Below are positions 17,326 through 30,239 of a stretch of 64,000 nt of DNA, piece after piece. The stretch is from Arcuatula senhousia (Eukaryota > Mollusca > Bivalvia > Mytilida > Mytilidae), in NCBI GenBank assembly GCA_963971305.1, contig OZ020309.1, forward strand, positions 4,705,001 to 4,769,000, written 5' to 3'. Under the pieces are notes generated by a model that saw only the letters and a program-made list of their open reading frames with translations, was not told the DNA's origin and ran no database searches. The stretch's first letter is position 1. Each line of letters begins with the position of its first letter. The translations under genes were made by a program, and so were the position numbers.

Positions 17326-17464
17326 AATTCCACAGTAGTGCTATATGATGATTATATATGACGCTATTTGGCTACATTTTTTGGCACATTAGTTTGACCG
17401 CAGCAATGAAACGGTAATACTGTAGTGCCACAATGTTGCTGCAACAATTTCATTCAACAAAATT

Positions 17465-17640
17465 CTCCCTGTTCGAACCTTTGGTTTTGAGCACTTTTAT
17501 TCAATACTTTTGGATTATGACTTTCCAATGTTTTGATTCAAATGCTGATGATAAGGTTACTTCTTAAATTTATCGATATTCAGTATAACCAAATTAACTA
17601 TTTTTATACCTGTTCAGGTATTTGTAATTTTAATTATCTA
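17465..17640 (+). repeat. Diverged direct single copy of the satellite core
   Basis: It matches the 382-bp unit from CCCTGTTCGAACCTTTGGTT to GGTATTTGTAATTTT, ending at the same place as the array's right edge. It is clearly older than the array. Confidence 0.75.
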
Positions 17641-18075
17641 TCATTCGTGAAAATGAAAATAATCTGTTAAAAAAACGTGGCAATTATTTTTTAATTACGC
17701 TGCGCTAAAAATCCAAAAGGGAAGAACAAAAAACACTTTATGGTCTTTCTTTCATTTATTTTCCATAAAACAAATTATAAAAAATCTCAATATGATACTA
17801 TAAAACATGTTTGACAAAATCAACTTCCTAGTAAGCTACTGCAATATCTGGCATTGACTCATCTCTGATTGGACAGGCATCAAATTAACTACCACACAGG
17901 GTGTTTGGCACCGCCTATGCAGACTTCCAAAAAGGATGCTACAGACTTCCAAAAAGGATATAAAGGTTTATGAGAATAAAAACATGTTCATTTATCGCCT
18001 ACATTTCCATGTTGATCATCAATCACCAACATAAGAAATAATCTTTTTTTTTTCAAACAGAGATTATGAACAAAA
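17641..18075. promoter_or_regulatory. Upstream region of receptor 1
   Basis: A TATAAA sits at 17959-17964, right after a 21-bp tandem duplication (CAGACTTCCAAAAAGGAT twice). A T-rich tract ending in CAG at 18060, 15 bp before the ATG, looks like a splice acceptor, so a 5'-UTR intron is possible. The conserved module of receptors 2-4 is absent. Confidence 0.45.
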
Positions 18076-19140
18076 ATGGATGATTATATCCAACACCTTC
18101 AGGAAATGCTCAGAATGCAATTCAAGAGTCAACTAGCAGAACTTCTTACTATTGAAAAGTTATACCCTTTGGAGCAGCTGCGTACAGCTCAAGTCTATAC
18201 AGGCCTCACTCTGTCTACAATTTGTATCGTGTCCGTCATACTGTATGTAGTTATTAGATACAAAGAAGAAAGAAAGATTTCATCAGACGAAAAATTGATC
18301 TACGTCGTATTTTGTCTGGACATCGCACACTCTTTGATCCTAGTCATTTGTACCGTTAAGTTTTTTATATTGGATGACACGCGGGAATACATGGGATGCT
18401 CGTCACGTGTGTTACACGAGATCTACATGAGAACTAACATTCTTCTTCAAGATTTGAGAATTTATTGTATTGCGACGATGTCACTTAAACGTTTTATAAT
18501 AGTGTTGTTTCCACTGCGGACTCAGACATTATTACGGAAGAGAGTTTGGGTTCCGGTTATCGGCTTCCTAGTTTTGTCATCGTTTACGTATTTGGGGCTT
18601 GTTTCGTATTATCAAACTTTCAAAACAATACAGATAAGATCGAATGTGGATGGATGGGAGCTTGTAGATGCATGCATTAACATGATTAATCTTTCTCCAG
18701 AAGATACAGAAATATTTGCCATTTTTTGTGGGTATACAAGACAGGCTGTATCAATTCTTTCCTTCGTCATTATTATAATCCTGGATATTGTGCTCTCTGT
18801 TAAGTTTTATCAACAGATAAAATGGCGTAAGAAAAATGCGTCAACAACGAGAACTGCACAACAAGAGCAAGATTTTGTTTTCCTGCGTTCTGGTTTGGTT
18901 ATAGCGATTATCTTTGCCATTATCACAATTCCAAATGTAGTTCTGAGTTTGAAAATGGAAATTTACAGTTCATCGACAGATGATGACGAGTTCCAGACAA
19001 ATTTTGAGGAAACACAATTGGTTTACTTTGTCAACTATTTTACCAGCTTTCTATTTGCCCCTTTGTTGTTCATCTATAATATTCATATGAAGTCATTCCG
19101 TGATGCCGCTTTGAAACTGTTCCTGTGTCGTAAGACGTAA
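18076..19140 (+). CDS. Class A-like seven-transmembrane receptor 1 (orphan GPCR), 354 aa
   Basis: Seven hydrophobic helices are visible: about 38-61, 73-98, 113-136, 158-180, 216-246, 268-292 and 315-337. Cys108 before helix 3 and Cys200 in the second outer loop could form the usual disulfide. The end of helix 3 reads SLKRFIIVLFPLR, so the DRY motif of class A receptors is KRF here. Helix 7 ends APLLFIYN instead of NPxxY. There is no signal peptide; the N-terminus is a 35-residue helix-prone segment. The coding region is a single exon. Three paralogues follow on the same strand and this is the most diverged. Ligand unknown; a peptide or chemosensory receptor is plausible. Confidence 0.85.
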   Translation: MDDYIQHLQEMLRMQFKSQLAELLTIEKLYPLEQLRTAQVYTGLTLSTICIVSVILYVVIRYKEERKISSDEKLIYVVFCLDIAHSLILVICTVKFFILDDTREYMGCSSRVLHEIYMRTNILLQDLRIYCIATMSLKRFIIVLFPLRTQTLLRKRVWVPVIGFLVLSSFTYLGLVSYYQTFKTIQIRSNVDGWELVDACINMINLSPEDTEIFAIFCGYTRQAVSILSFVIIIILDIVLSVKFYQQIKWRKKNASTTRTAQQEQDFVFLRSGLVIAIIFAIITIPNVVLSLKMEIYSSSTDDDEFQTNFEETQLVYFVNYFTSFLFAPLLFIYNIHMKSFRDAALKLFLCRKT

Positions 19141-20039
19141 GACTAAAATTGGCAGATAATCAAGAGACATTTGTATATCATTATTTTGTGGGGGGCTATT
19201 GTCTTTGTTTTCCTTTAAATGCCATTTTATTGAGATTTTTTATCTTGAGGTTTGAACATGTTGTTAGAATGCGTCAATTTTAAAATTCTAACTTTTCGTT
19301 GGATTATTTTTCGTGGCTGGCGACAGAATCAAACTGCTCTGAAATTAATTTTCTGTGTAATGACTGAAACCTAAAAGCAAGGTCTTTGATGTTCATTTCA
19401 ATTTAAATTCTGTAATCTGCATTCCATTATTATTGTTTTTCTGACATTTGTTTGCTTATTTATTCTTAAAATGATATTGGTGGGTTTGTTGATTTAAGGA
19501 GAATCAAAGGTATCACCATGTTACAAACGAAAATCAACCAAAACGTAAAAGACAAAATAAGTACATATTAAATCATCACCAAAAAAACACGTACAAACAG
19601 AAACACATATCACAACTAAATTACAATCAGCATCGTAAACTCAAATGAAATAAAAAGTGATCCAAGGTGCTTCGGAAGAGTAAACAGTTCTTTATACTGC
19701 ACACCCGTCTAGTTGTTAACGATCGATTTAGTGTATATAAAATCCGTTTAAGGAAGCCAATACTTAACTTCTTTGTCTGGCCATCATCTATGCTTATCAT
19801 AGAGATAGCATCCCAACATTTGTCAACAGCACCTTGTGTTATGTTTGCAGTTAGATGCGAAGTTTTATCCAGGAAATCACAATATTCCGAACCAGCTCTG
19901 ATCTTGTGATTTTTTAATTATTGTTTTAAATTTGAAATATCATGCCTTTATTCAATTCATCGCCAGGACATTATATTTCCTCATTTACAACGTATTTTCT
20001 TATTCATTATTTCCAAGACGACATATTAAAAAGACTTTG
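19141..20039. other. 3' flank of receptor 1 and intergenic DNA
   Basis: No gene recognised. An ATGAAATAAAAAG at about 19645 could act as a distant polyadenylation signal for receptor 1. Confidence 0.35.
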
Positions 20040-20480
20040 TACCAAGCTCTATGACAAACGTCTTTATTTTAACTTCTAAATAAGCAACTGTCCTTTTTTG
20101 TATAGTAACATTTCGACCGCTCTATCCTAGGGAGTATACGTATCACAACAGATTCGTAATTTCAGGAGACAGAGCTTACGGGAAGTATTGTGACTTCCTT
20201 GAAAGAATGTCACGACTGCAGGCGTAATATTAACACAGTATTACGTTGTTCCCAGGTTGGTGTTGTTACTCTTGAACAACAATATTGTATTTCTTTCTCA
20301 GATATCCAAGACTAAATCGATTGAAGCAACATGACAGGTGTGCTTAAGCAAGTGGAAGTACTCTCCCTCCGCACCTGAATTCGACTTGAGTTCAAGTTCC
20401 TATTGCGGTTCGGTAGTTTATGTGTGTTTTGTTTATACTTGTCGGTTTAATGCTTCTGTTCTTTAATTAAGGATGTAATT
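20040..20480 (+). pseudogene. Degenerate RT C-terminus plus type-2 tail
   Basis: From CTCTATGACAAACGTC to the CCTAGGGAGTATACGTATCAC block, the translation follows the LYDKR ... GVYVSQLIRY end of the RT family seen at 41690-41830, but with stops and frame breaks. A degraded type-2 tail (GAGTTCAAGTTCCTATTGCG) follows. Confidence 0.55.
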
Positions 20481-22031
20481 TTCTGAATATCAAATTATCA
20501 AGTTTGTTTTTCCCAAATCTACATTTTAGAATGCTTAGACCTTGCTTAAATGATATTTATGAGAAAACAACATGTCTACCTAAATTTACCTTTTGAAAAA
20601 ATCATATTTTGACGATCATGCTTAAATTTAATCATTTAATCATATTTTGAGGTAATTCTTATTAAAAAATAGCAAGTTTCAAAATCAGGTTATCTCTCAA
20701 AGTTTCCATTTAGGTGAATGATTCTGAACAAATCTAATTTTTACAAAGTATAAGCCAGTGATATGCAAAAATATGCTTTTTAGGCCATATTCAAGACATG
20801 AGAAAACTTCTTTTAAAATGAAAAATAAATCATATAAATTGCATGCATATTTTGGAAAAATGAATTCTATAACCCCTATCTTGAAATTGGTAAAATACTT
20901 ATTGTGATCAGGGTCAAATTTAGTATAAAATTAACATTTTATTTCTCAAAAACTACTGGTCCTATGTCTTTATGTTTTACAGTTTTAAGATTGATCATGA
21001 AACGAGAAGAATCCATTTAACGTTTTCAATTATGAAATATAATGCATGTTTTAAAATCATTCACAGACGAGATTTCAACGATAATGCAACCCCAGAAGAA
21101 CACATCCTTAAATAAGGGGTCTTTCTTTGACTACTGAAGGACTTGATATCAATTGATAATATGGATATTATTTTTACCTTGGCCCAATCGAAAACAGCGA
21201 GCAGCGCCTACTGGTCTCATTAGAGGCTGCTAGCTATTTTTCATTGTGTTTTCTTTTAAATTGCCGATTGTTTTGTTGACTGTGTCTCGTACACTTTTTC
21301 TATATTTCATTATATTCTATTTGTTTCTTTGTTATGCTGATTTTGTATCTAGAATTTTTTTGGTTTTCTTTGATTTCGATTTACGATGTTTGGTGGCATC
21401 TTTGGGATACCTTTGCTTCTTTCAACATGTTAAATATGTTATAAGTTGTAATTTTTTATGGACTGCGAGAAAACATCAGCAGCAGACAATGAAATGCGCC
21501 ATAATGTTTGAATGGAGCTCCACAGGATCGGAGAAAAAAGGATAGTTCATCGTAACGTCATCAAAACAAACATGGCAAGAACTTAGGAGAACTTTGTTCA
21601 AAAGAGAGGAAGATTTGGTTTTTTAAATTGTTTCTAATGTTTGCTTTTAGTATTGAAATCAAAAGAGAGGGAAGTATATTCATTTTTGTTTAAATAAATG
21701 TTACGTTCCTAGGAAATTTCGTTATTTGCACGTTTCCAAAAAAAAAAAAATAAAGGGCAAAAGAAAAATGAGGAATACATCTGAGTTCCAGCAAATCAAT
21801 ATTGAATTTGAATATACTAGAATGCTAAAGCTGGCTGATTGTCAGTAGCTTTCTGTGTTTTTATTAAACTATGAATCGTCATTTAAGAAAAAAAGTATGC
21901 CTGTCCGCAGCCAGGATTTTGTATTCAGTCAAAGACTATGTTTGTTGTTGTAATTTTAATTATACGACATGCGATATAATAGTTATAAAACTTCGAAGTT
22001 GTCCTACTGCGATATCGACACATCAAAGCTA
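20481..22031. other. Intergenic AT-rich stretch
   Basis: No gene supported. The ORF at 21246-21545 is hydrophobic with no recognisable domain and partly overlaps a fragment resembling the type-2 tail (GGGATACCTTTGCTTCTTTC near 21398). A poly-A run lies near 21739-21752. Confidence 0.4.
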
Positions 22032-25000
22032 TTGGTTTTGAGTACTTTTCGTTTTCAACTGTTTTGGATTTTTACCTTCCAATGTTTTGGTTTAAATGCT
22101 ACTGACGAGAGGTTACTCCTTGAAATATCGATATATAGCATATCCAAATTACTCGTTTATACCCGCGTTTTGGTATTTGTAATTTTGAAACCACTGGGCG
22201 ATAACCGCTGCTGAAGGACCAGAGGTCCCCGAGGGTAATCACAAGCCTGGTAGTCAGACTTGTCTGACACGAATTACCATAAAATTTCTAATATATTGTC
22301 GCTGAAATTTCCGATTGTTAAATTCAAAATTGATGAAAACACCAGGTTTCTTTCCTTGTAATGCACATGGTCGATATCCTCGGTGCTGGATTTGGCTTCC
22401 TTGTTCGAACGTTTTGGTTTTGAGTACTTTTCGTTTTCAACTGTTTTGGATTTTGACCATCCAATGTTTTGGTTTAAATGCTACTGAGGAGAGGTTACTC
22501 CTTGAAATATCGATATACAGCATATCCAAATTACTCGTTTATACCCGCGTTTTGGTATTTGTAATTTTGAAACCACTGGGCGATAACCGCTGCTGGTGGA
22601 CCAGAGGTCCCCGAGGGTAATCACAAGCCTGGTAGTCAGACTTGTCTGACACGAATTACCATAAAATTTCTAATATATTGTCGCTGAAATTTCCGATTGT
22701 TAAATTCAAAATTGATGAAAACACCAGGTTTCTTTCCTTGTAATGCACATGGTCAATATCCTCGGTGCTGGATTTGGCTTCCTTGTTCGAACGTTTTGGT
22801 TTTGAGTACTTTTCGTTTTCAACTGTTTTGGATTTTGACCTTCCAATGTTTTGGTTTAAATGCTACTGATGAGAGGTTACTCCTTGAAATATTGATATAT
22901 AGCATATCCAAATTACTCGTTTATACCCGCGTTTTGGTATTTGTAATTTTGAAACCACTGGGCGATAACCGCTGCTGGTGGACCAGAGGTCCCCGAGGGT
23001 AATCACAAGCCTGGTAGTCAGACTTGTCTGACACGAATTACCATAAAATTTCTAATATATTGTCGCTGAAATTTCCGATTGTTAAATTCAAAATTGATGA
23101 AAACACCAGGTTTTTTTTCTTGTAATGCACATGGTCGATATCCTCGGTGCTGGATTTGACTTCCTTGTTCGAACGTTTTGGTTTTGAGTACTTTTCGTTT
23201 TCAACTGTTTTGGATTTTGACCTTCCAATGTTTTGGTTTAAATGCTACTGACGAGAGATTACTCCTTGAAATATCGATATATAGCATATCCAAATTACTC
23301 GTTTATACCCGCGTTTTGGTATTTGTAATTTTGAAACCACTGGGCGATAACCGCTGCTGGTGGACCAGAGGTCCCCGAGGGTAATCACAAGCCTGGTAGT
23401 CAGACTTGTCTGACACGAATTACCATAAAATTTCTAATATATTGTCGCTGAAATTTCCGATTGTTAAATTCAAAATTGATAAAAACACCAGGTTTCTTTC
23501 CTTGTAATGCACATGGTCGATATCCTCGGTGCTGGATTTGGCTTCCTTGTTCGAACGTTTTGGTTTTGAGTACTTTTCGTTTTCAACTGTTTTGGATTTT
23601 GACCTTCCAATGTTTTGGTTTAAATGCTACTGACGAGAGGTTACTCCTTGAAATATCGATATATAGCATATCCAAATTACTCGTTTATACCCGCGTTTTG
23701 GTATTTGTAATTTTGAAACCACTGGGCGATAACCGCTGCTGGTGGACCAGAGGTCCCCGAGGGTAATCACAAGCCTGGTAGTCAAGACTTGTCTGACACG
23801 AATTACCATAAAATTTCTAATATATTGTCGCTGAAATTTCCGATTGTTAAATTCAAAATTGATGAAAACACCAGGTTTCTTTCCTTGTAATGCACATGGT
23901 CGATATCCTCGGTGCTGGATTTGGCTTCCTTGTTCGAACGTTTTGGTTTTGAGTACTTTTCGTTTTCAACTGTTTTGGATTTTGACCTTCCAATGTTTTG
24001 GTTTAAATGCTACTGACGAGAGGTTACTCCTTGAAATATCGATATATAGCATATCCAAATTACTCGTTTATACCCGCGTTTTGGTATTTGTAATTTTGAA
24101 AGCACTGGGCGATAACCGCTGCTGGTGGACCAGAGGTCCCCGAGGGTAATCACAAGCCTGGTAGTCAGACTTGTCTGACACGAATTACCATAAAATTTCT
24201 AATATATTGTCGCTGAAATTTCCGATTATTAAATTCAAAATTGATGAAAACACCAGGTTTCTTTCCTTGTAATGCACATGGTCGATATCCTCGGTGCTGG
24301 ATTTGGCTTCCTTGTTCGAACGTTTTGGTTTTGAGTACTTTTCGTTTTCAACTGTTTTGGATTTTGACCTTCCAATGTTTTGGTTTAAATGCTACTGACG
24401 AGAGGTTACTCCTTGAAATATCGATATATAGCATATCCAAATTACTCGTTTATACCCGCGTTTTGGTATTTGAAATTTTGAAACCACTGGGCGATAACCG
24501 CTGCTGGTGGACCAGAGGTCCCCGAGGGTAATCACAAGCCTGGTAGTCAGACTTGTCTGACACGAATTACCATAAAATTTCTAATATATTGTCGCTGAAA
24601 TTTCCGATTGTTAAATTCAAAATTGATGAAAACACCAGGTTTCTTTCCTTGTAATGCACATGGTCGATATCCTCGGTGCTGGATTTGGCTTCCTTGTTCG
24701 AACGTTTTGGTTTTGAGTACTTTTCGTTTTCAACTGTTTTGGATTTTGACCTTCCAATGTTTTGGTTTAAATGCTACTGACGAGAGGTTACTCCTTGAAA
24801 TATCGATATATAGCATATCCAAATTACTCGTTTATACCCGCGTTTTGGTATTTGTAATTTTGAAACCACTGGGCGATAACCGCTGCTGGTGGACCAGAGG
24901 TCCCCGAGGGTAATCACAAGCCTGGTAGTCAGACTTGTCTGACACGAATTACCATAAAATTTCTAATATATTGTCGCTGAAATTTCCGATTGTTAAATTC

Positions 25001-25240
25001 AAAATTGATGAAAACACCAGGTTTCTTTCCTTGTAATGCACATGGTCGATATCCTCGGTGCTGGATTTGGCTTCCTTGTTCGAACGTTTTGGTTTTGAGT
25101 ACTTTTCGTTTTCAACTGTTTTGGATTTTGACCTTCCAATGTTTTGGTTTAAATGCTACTGACGAGAGGTTACTCCTTGAAATATCGATATATAACATAT
25201 CCAAATTACTCGTTTATACCCGCGTTTTGGTATTTGTAAT
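22032..25240 (+). repeat. Satellite array, 382-bp unit, 8.4 copies
   Basis: Units start (TTGGTTTTGAGTAC) at 22032, 22414, 22796, 23178, 23560, 23943, 24325, 24707 and 25089, the last one partial. Copies differ by only a few bases each; the fifth unit has one extra base (GTCAAGACTT at about 23782). Every unit contains the perfect hairpin GTCAGAC-TT-GTCTGAC. The roughly 101-codon ORF repeated in each unit is kept open only because the copies are nearly identical; it has no recognisable domain and is not called as a gene. Confidence 0.97.
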
Positions 25241-26342
25241 ATCAAAATCTCAATGTTTGTAAAATCCAGGCAAAGGTTGAAAAACAATCTGAGGCGGACA
25301 TAAAAATGCTTGTACGTGTTACACGTAGGTCGGTAAATCGTCAATTGTTCAATTTTAAACGTAGCTATCATAAAAAAGTATATGATTACTTGCTAAATAA
25401 ATGTGGTTATACTTCCACAAAGGAGATGTAATTGATCAATAATCATTTGTATTGCTTTATTTGATAATGTTGATTTATTTACTGGTATGTTCTGAAAATA
25501 CAAAACTATATATAGATTTTAGAAGAAAATTAACAATCTTCTGAAATTGTTTGGGTCATTAAACTTTATAACAACCCCAATTGTTGTTAATTGATATTCA
25601 GGTTTTTGTGATTCCTCGTTTTTAATGTTGTCTGTTTTTCGTCCTGTCCTTGCTTGTGTTTACTGGTTTTGTCTCTGCCCTTTTGGACTTTGACATTCAG
25701 CAGGTCCTGCTTTTTTTATGACAAATGGAGCTTAGGTTTCAGAATCAAATAATAATGTATTCATTTTTTTCAAAAAGACATTTTAACATGTGATACGCAT
25801 AAGAAACATTATTGTTATAAAAGTGTTGAATTTCAATTTCTTTTTTTATTATTTGTAAAAAAAATTAAAAATATGATTATATAATAAACTTTATGGTAAT
25901 TTTCTTTATTGAAAATCTTTTGATTCATTGGCTTCAGCTATTACTGGTATAGGTTATCTATAAATGAATTAGGCAATATGTTTAAAAGATTTTAAGGTAC
26001 ATTGTTTGTTATGTATTGAATGAAACTAATAGTATTTGATAAAAAGTCTTTATTTCAGGGTCATCACGTTGAACCTGGCTTATTCTATGCTTTTAAAAGC
26101 TTGCCTGCTTTTTACGACAAAAACATTGCAAAAAACTCACCATAAATGCTCTCATCCAATTGAAACTCTCTAAAACAGTAAATGAATAAGATATTTTATG
26201 AACGGTTTATATGGAGTGGAAGAACACGAGACTCCAACTGTAATTTATTTTAGGCGTATGGACATCCCGGAATTTATTCCTCGTTGGCAGTACTAGAACT
26301 CAAAACAAAGAAAATTTCACAATTTCAAACAATGTTTTAAAA
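25241..26342. other. Intergenic stretch with one type-2 tail copy
   Basis: The type-2 retroelement tail lies at about 25570-25720 (TTAATTGATATTCAGG ... CTGGTTTTGTCTCTGCCC ... GGACTTTGACATTC). The rest is AT-rich with no gene. Confidence 0.55.
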
Positions 26343-26378
26343 GCATAAAAATAAATGAAATCCGAATAATCAATACTA

Positions 26379-26465
26379 AGATAAAGGGAATTAAACCTTA
26401 GGTTTTGGAATTTAAATGAATTTGAATAAGTTATAAGCAAAGTGTATGTTTAATTCCCTTTATCT
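26379..26465. mobile_element. Nested 87-bp MITE with TA target duplication
   Basis: Perfect 18-bp terminal inverted repeats, AGATAAAGGGAATTAAAC and complement, are flanked by TA on both sides (26377-26378, 26466-26467). It interrupts the left TIR of the 1.64-kb element: removing it makes the left TIR collinear with the right one. TA duplication fits the Tc1/mariner type. Confidence 0.85.
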
Positions 26466-27554
26466 TAAGCCCCATTTACATGCACAGTTTAACATACGTA
26501 TGCATTTTTACATAGGTATGTAATTTTACACATGTGTGTAAATACTGCATGTAAATGCAAATACATACGTATGTAATCAATTTAATTTTGTGCATGTAAA
26601 CGCAATTCTAACAAATGCATAGCTCGATTTTTTCCTTCCTGTGGACCTTGTGACTTTGACCTTAAAGTTATTTACAATAGAATCCACATGCATCTTTCGT
26701 GCATCATAAGCTATACGACTTGTAATTTTTATGAAATTATACCAAGGCGTTTGGGAGTTATGCATGGGAATCCAATATCACTCTACAATATCATTTTTTT
26801 TCTTAACTTGGGAGCTTAACTCCTAATTCTTCTAACACTATTGAAATATTTCAGACACCATAAGCTTAAATATGCGTATTTCTGAGTAAAATTATGCTTT
26901 GGAACCAATAATACTACCTTTTCTAAGTTTTTCATAAATTGTGACCTTGTCCTTTGACCTTTTTACCCAATAGCCACAGGCTTCTTCCTAATTTCTTAAG
27001 TCGAAAACTACGATTTGGATTTTAGAGGACGGACGGACGGACGGAAAGCTAAATTTTATATTCTGGTCTATGTAATTGGAAAAGTCTCGGGATAACCATG
27101 CAGAGCATGGTCGTAGTTGCATCAAAGTGACTTTCACTTTTAATCTTTTGACACCATAAAGAACAGAAAGTTGTTGAATTGCTGCATCGGTCTTTATATG
27201 CTTGTTCGTTCGTTTGTTATTTGTTTTATGTCCAGTCAACAATATTCCAGTCATAATCAGGAGAAAAACTAATTGAAACAACAAGGTGAATTGTGTGACC
27301 CACCCAGAACACAGCAACCATAACACAGACCCATGCATGTCATGCAAAAAGGGTAATGTACGACCACAAACCAGAAGAAAATCAAACCAAATCACAAAAC
27401 CTCAATGCACCATTATAAATAAGGCTAATGCACCCAGAAAGTGACAAAAGCCTTCCCCAAAAATTTCACACAATCTAGAACCCATACCACCACCTATGCC
27501 ATGGTGACTGACAATGAAGAACCCTTACCTGAAATAAGGTCATACTACTATGAA

Positions 27555-27725
27555 CATTTGTCTGTGTGGGATAAAGCCAAACCCTTACCCGGTTTCAAAT
27601 AAGCAACCCTTATCTGTCGAAAATACAATACTGAATTCTGGTTGAACCTGCCCTCACTGAGAGAGAAAAACGGGGTTGGGAAGAAAATAAAGGGACTGTA
27701 AATTTTGAAGACCATAAATTTATGA
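27555..27725 (+). repeat. Dispersed repeat, second copy of the 11810-11975 family
   Basis: Shared landmarks are GGGATAAAGCC, CAACCCTTATCTGTCGAAAA, TGGTTGAACCT and ACTGTAAATTTTGAAG. Confidence 0.7.
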
Positions 27726-27984
27726 CAGGGTTTCATAAGCAAAGCTAGGGGTATACAGAATGACAGTAATGAGATTACATACCGGTATACGTATAGTTCA
27801 TATTGGTCCAGTCAACTATTTTGAATTAATTGATAAATTACACACTACATGTAAGCGTAAAACTAATGTAAATGCTTAGCAAATTTGCTTATGCATACGT
27901 GTGTATATTTACTTACGTATGTATATTTTGTGCATGTAAATGGGGCTATAGTATTGATTATTCGAATTTCATTTATTTTTTTGC

Positions 27985-29404
27985 ATGATATTTTTTTTTA
28001 TTTCCTTTACAACTAAAAACCAGCCATAATTAGAAAAAAAACAAGACAGGCGCACTCATATACATGTTTCCTTACAGACATCAAACGTAAAAGTCTTAAA
28101 AAGCCCTTTTGGTTATATTTCGAATTTGTGTTCACTTTATAAGTTTTTTTTGAAAATATGTCATTACGGGTTTTTTGTAACTTGGAGTGTTTCTTATCTA
28201 CAATATCATTTATACGACAGTCGCATACAACCTTTTAGAAACATTGCATTTACGTTAATAACCATGATAACCGCGAATTTTTAAAATCGATTTACCTGGA
28301 GGACAGGAAAAAAACCACTTCTTATTATGGCTGCATTGACCGAGCTCTAGCTCATTTTCTCTGCATTGTTTTGACAGAAACTTCCAACAGCTCGACATCC
28401 TTTGCAGGGCTTCCTAAACGACATAAATATATTTTTCTAAATCCTATATTTTTTATTTTACATATTGAAGCTGAATATTAAGAATTACAAACGATCAAGT
28501 CCGATAAAAAAAAACTGTTATACACAACCCCTACAACAAACTACATTCATATCATATGAACACACTTTGTACATGTATGTTTTTTATACCATACATATCG
28601 TAGCAAATGCTAAAAAGCATATCCCCTGCAAAGCAACGTTTCTGGCGTTAAGCATATTTTTTGCTGTACAGAATTGTCAGAATTGATGAACAGCAGGTCT
28701 TCTAGGCCTTAAATATTGCTGGATAGATTTGTCACATATGTTAATTATAAAAATCAAAAACAGTTAATTATTTCTTTGACGTTCTTTGTCTTCTTTGAGT
28801 TTTCTATCAAAAGATAAATGTTATCCAACATTTTGTACAAGCTAATTGAAGTTTCATTTATTTTGTTTCCTTCATTTATTTTTTCTATATAAGCTTATTG
28901 AAGTCTCATTTATTTTGTTGCTTCATTTATTTCTCATTTATATTGTCTGCATATATGTAAAAGATGCAAATTGAAATTAGATTTTAAAATGACATCATTA
29001 GTAAAATGATTTGTTAAATACGGGTATGAGATTTAGCTGCGGGTAAGTTATCTAGAATATGTTAACAGTATACTTTCCTGTACATTCGAAGTATCTTTTT
29101 TCAACAATTTTAAATTTTTTATCATTACATTTTCTGATAATGAAGACTTTAAAATTCAACTGTAAAAAATATCTCAGAATTCTTGATATAACTCCAAACT
29201 TTAAAGGCCGAAAATGTCAGGATGTTATATTCATCTAAGATTTAGAGGAATTTGATTTACGGTCATTTTTTACATCATATATATCTCAGAAATGAACACA
29301 CAGACTATAGTTTTCTTTTTGTCATTTGATTTATCGGACAATTATCTACCAGTTTCATCACAAATCATAACTTCTTAGATGTAAAAAAATGTTTAGGTGA
29401 ACAT
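27985..29404. other. Intergenic AT-rich stretch
   Basis: No gene or RNA is supported. A repeated phrase, GAAGT(T/C)TCATTTATTTTGTT, occurs twice near 28850-28920. Confidence 0.35.
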
Positions 29405-29640
29405 CCAAAAGAAATGGCGGGTTAAACCAGGTTTTAAGGCGCGCCAAATCTCCCTCTTTCATTGTGTTCTTTGGGTCCGGTAGTTACACAACAGGTTTGT
29501 GATGACATATCAGGGATGCTCAGGCGATCATCTTAGCACATCAACCAGCTAAACATAAATCAAAGCAAGAACTAACCATTTCGTTTAAAATGATCTTGAT
29601 TTTTTCTACCAGTGGCTGATAACGACTATGTGTATCCTTG
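29405..29640 (-). mobile_element. Retroelement 3' fragment: RT end plus type-1 tail
   Basis: On the minus strand it starts in the last codons of the RT family (same TTTCTACCAGTGGCTGATAACG block as 15779-15798) and runs into the tail (AATGGCGGGTTAAACCAGG). It is a 5'-truncated copy, typical of incomplete retrotransposition. Confidence 0.7.
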
Positions 29641-30239
29641 ATCCATCTTCTTTTTTTTATGGTTGGCTATTTCTGAATTTCAGTTTAACAAAATTTTAAG
29701 AATGATTGGTATGTTTTCCTTGTATTTAAGCATATGTTCAGCTTAAAATTATGTACATATGTATAAAGGTATCAAGGTATGAATTTTATCAAGCTATTTT
29801 TCAACGGTCTAAATGTACATGTAACTTACATAATATATGAGTTTTTCTGGGTTTTTTAAAATTAAACAAAATAATATTGGAAACCAGCTCTTCTTATGGT
29901 TAAATTTGGATAAATATCTTGTTATTGTTTTAATGGCAAATGCATATACATTTTACTTTAAAAATGGTATCTGTATATTGTGTATTCGTTTCAAAATGAT
30001 TTCTTACATGACCATTAACGGGATGAAACTCTCACTCACTCATATTTGTGATTAAACAAACATTTCTTATGTGACAGTTTCTTTTTCACTGTAGCGAACT
30101 TGTTTCAATTAAAGAAGCTATTGAATATATATGAAAATGATTATATAAAATTATTTCATTTTTTTTAATTAAGTTTGGGAATTAAAGGAAAAAAGGCTAT
30201 TTTGTGCAAAATTCTCATTTGTCTATTACAAAGCGAAAT
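29641..30239. other. Intergenic AT-rich stretch
   Basis: Nothing recognised. A 72-codon ORF at 29837-30055 has no domain and is not supported. Confidence 0.35.

Larger units (their letters stand above)
26343..27984. mobile_element. TIR element, 1.64 kb, non-autonomous
   Basis: The left 36 bp (26343-26378) and the right 36 bp (27949-27984) are inverted repeats with two mismatches. Beyond the nested MITE the left arm continues AGCCCCATTTACATGCAC, again matching the right arm in inverse. Subterminal repeats of ACATACGTATG type are present at both ends. The inside holds GTGACCTTGACCTT-like repeats, a (GGAC)4 run at about 27027-27045 and the dispersed repeat at 27555-27725, with no transposase. 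Target duplication was not resolved. Confidence 0.75.

Noticed and set aside
22393..22420. tRNA-like GTTCGAAC box in the satellite unit
   Set aside because: A B-box-like word is present, but I find no A box at the right distance and no cloverleaf. No tRNA gene was found by eye anywhere in the window.
22315..25262. Repeated open frames of about 101 codons in the satellite array
   Set aside because: They are the same frame copied with each 382-bp unit. There is no recognisable domain and no codon-level sign of selection; openness follows from recent amplification.
26988..27395. 135-codon minus-strand ORF
   Set aside because: It lies within the 1.64-kb TIR element and its (GGAC)n and GTGACCTTG-type repeats; no transposase motif or other domain is seen.
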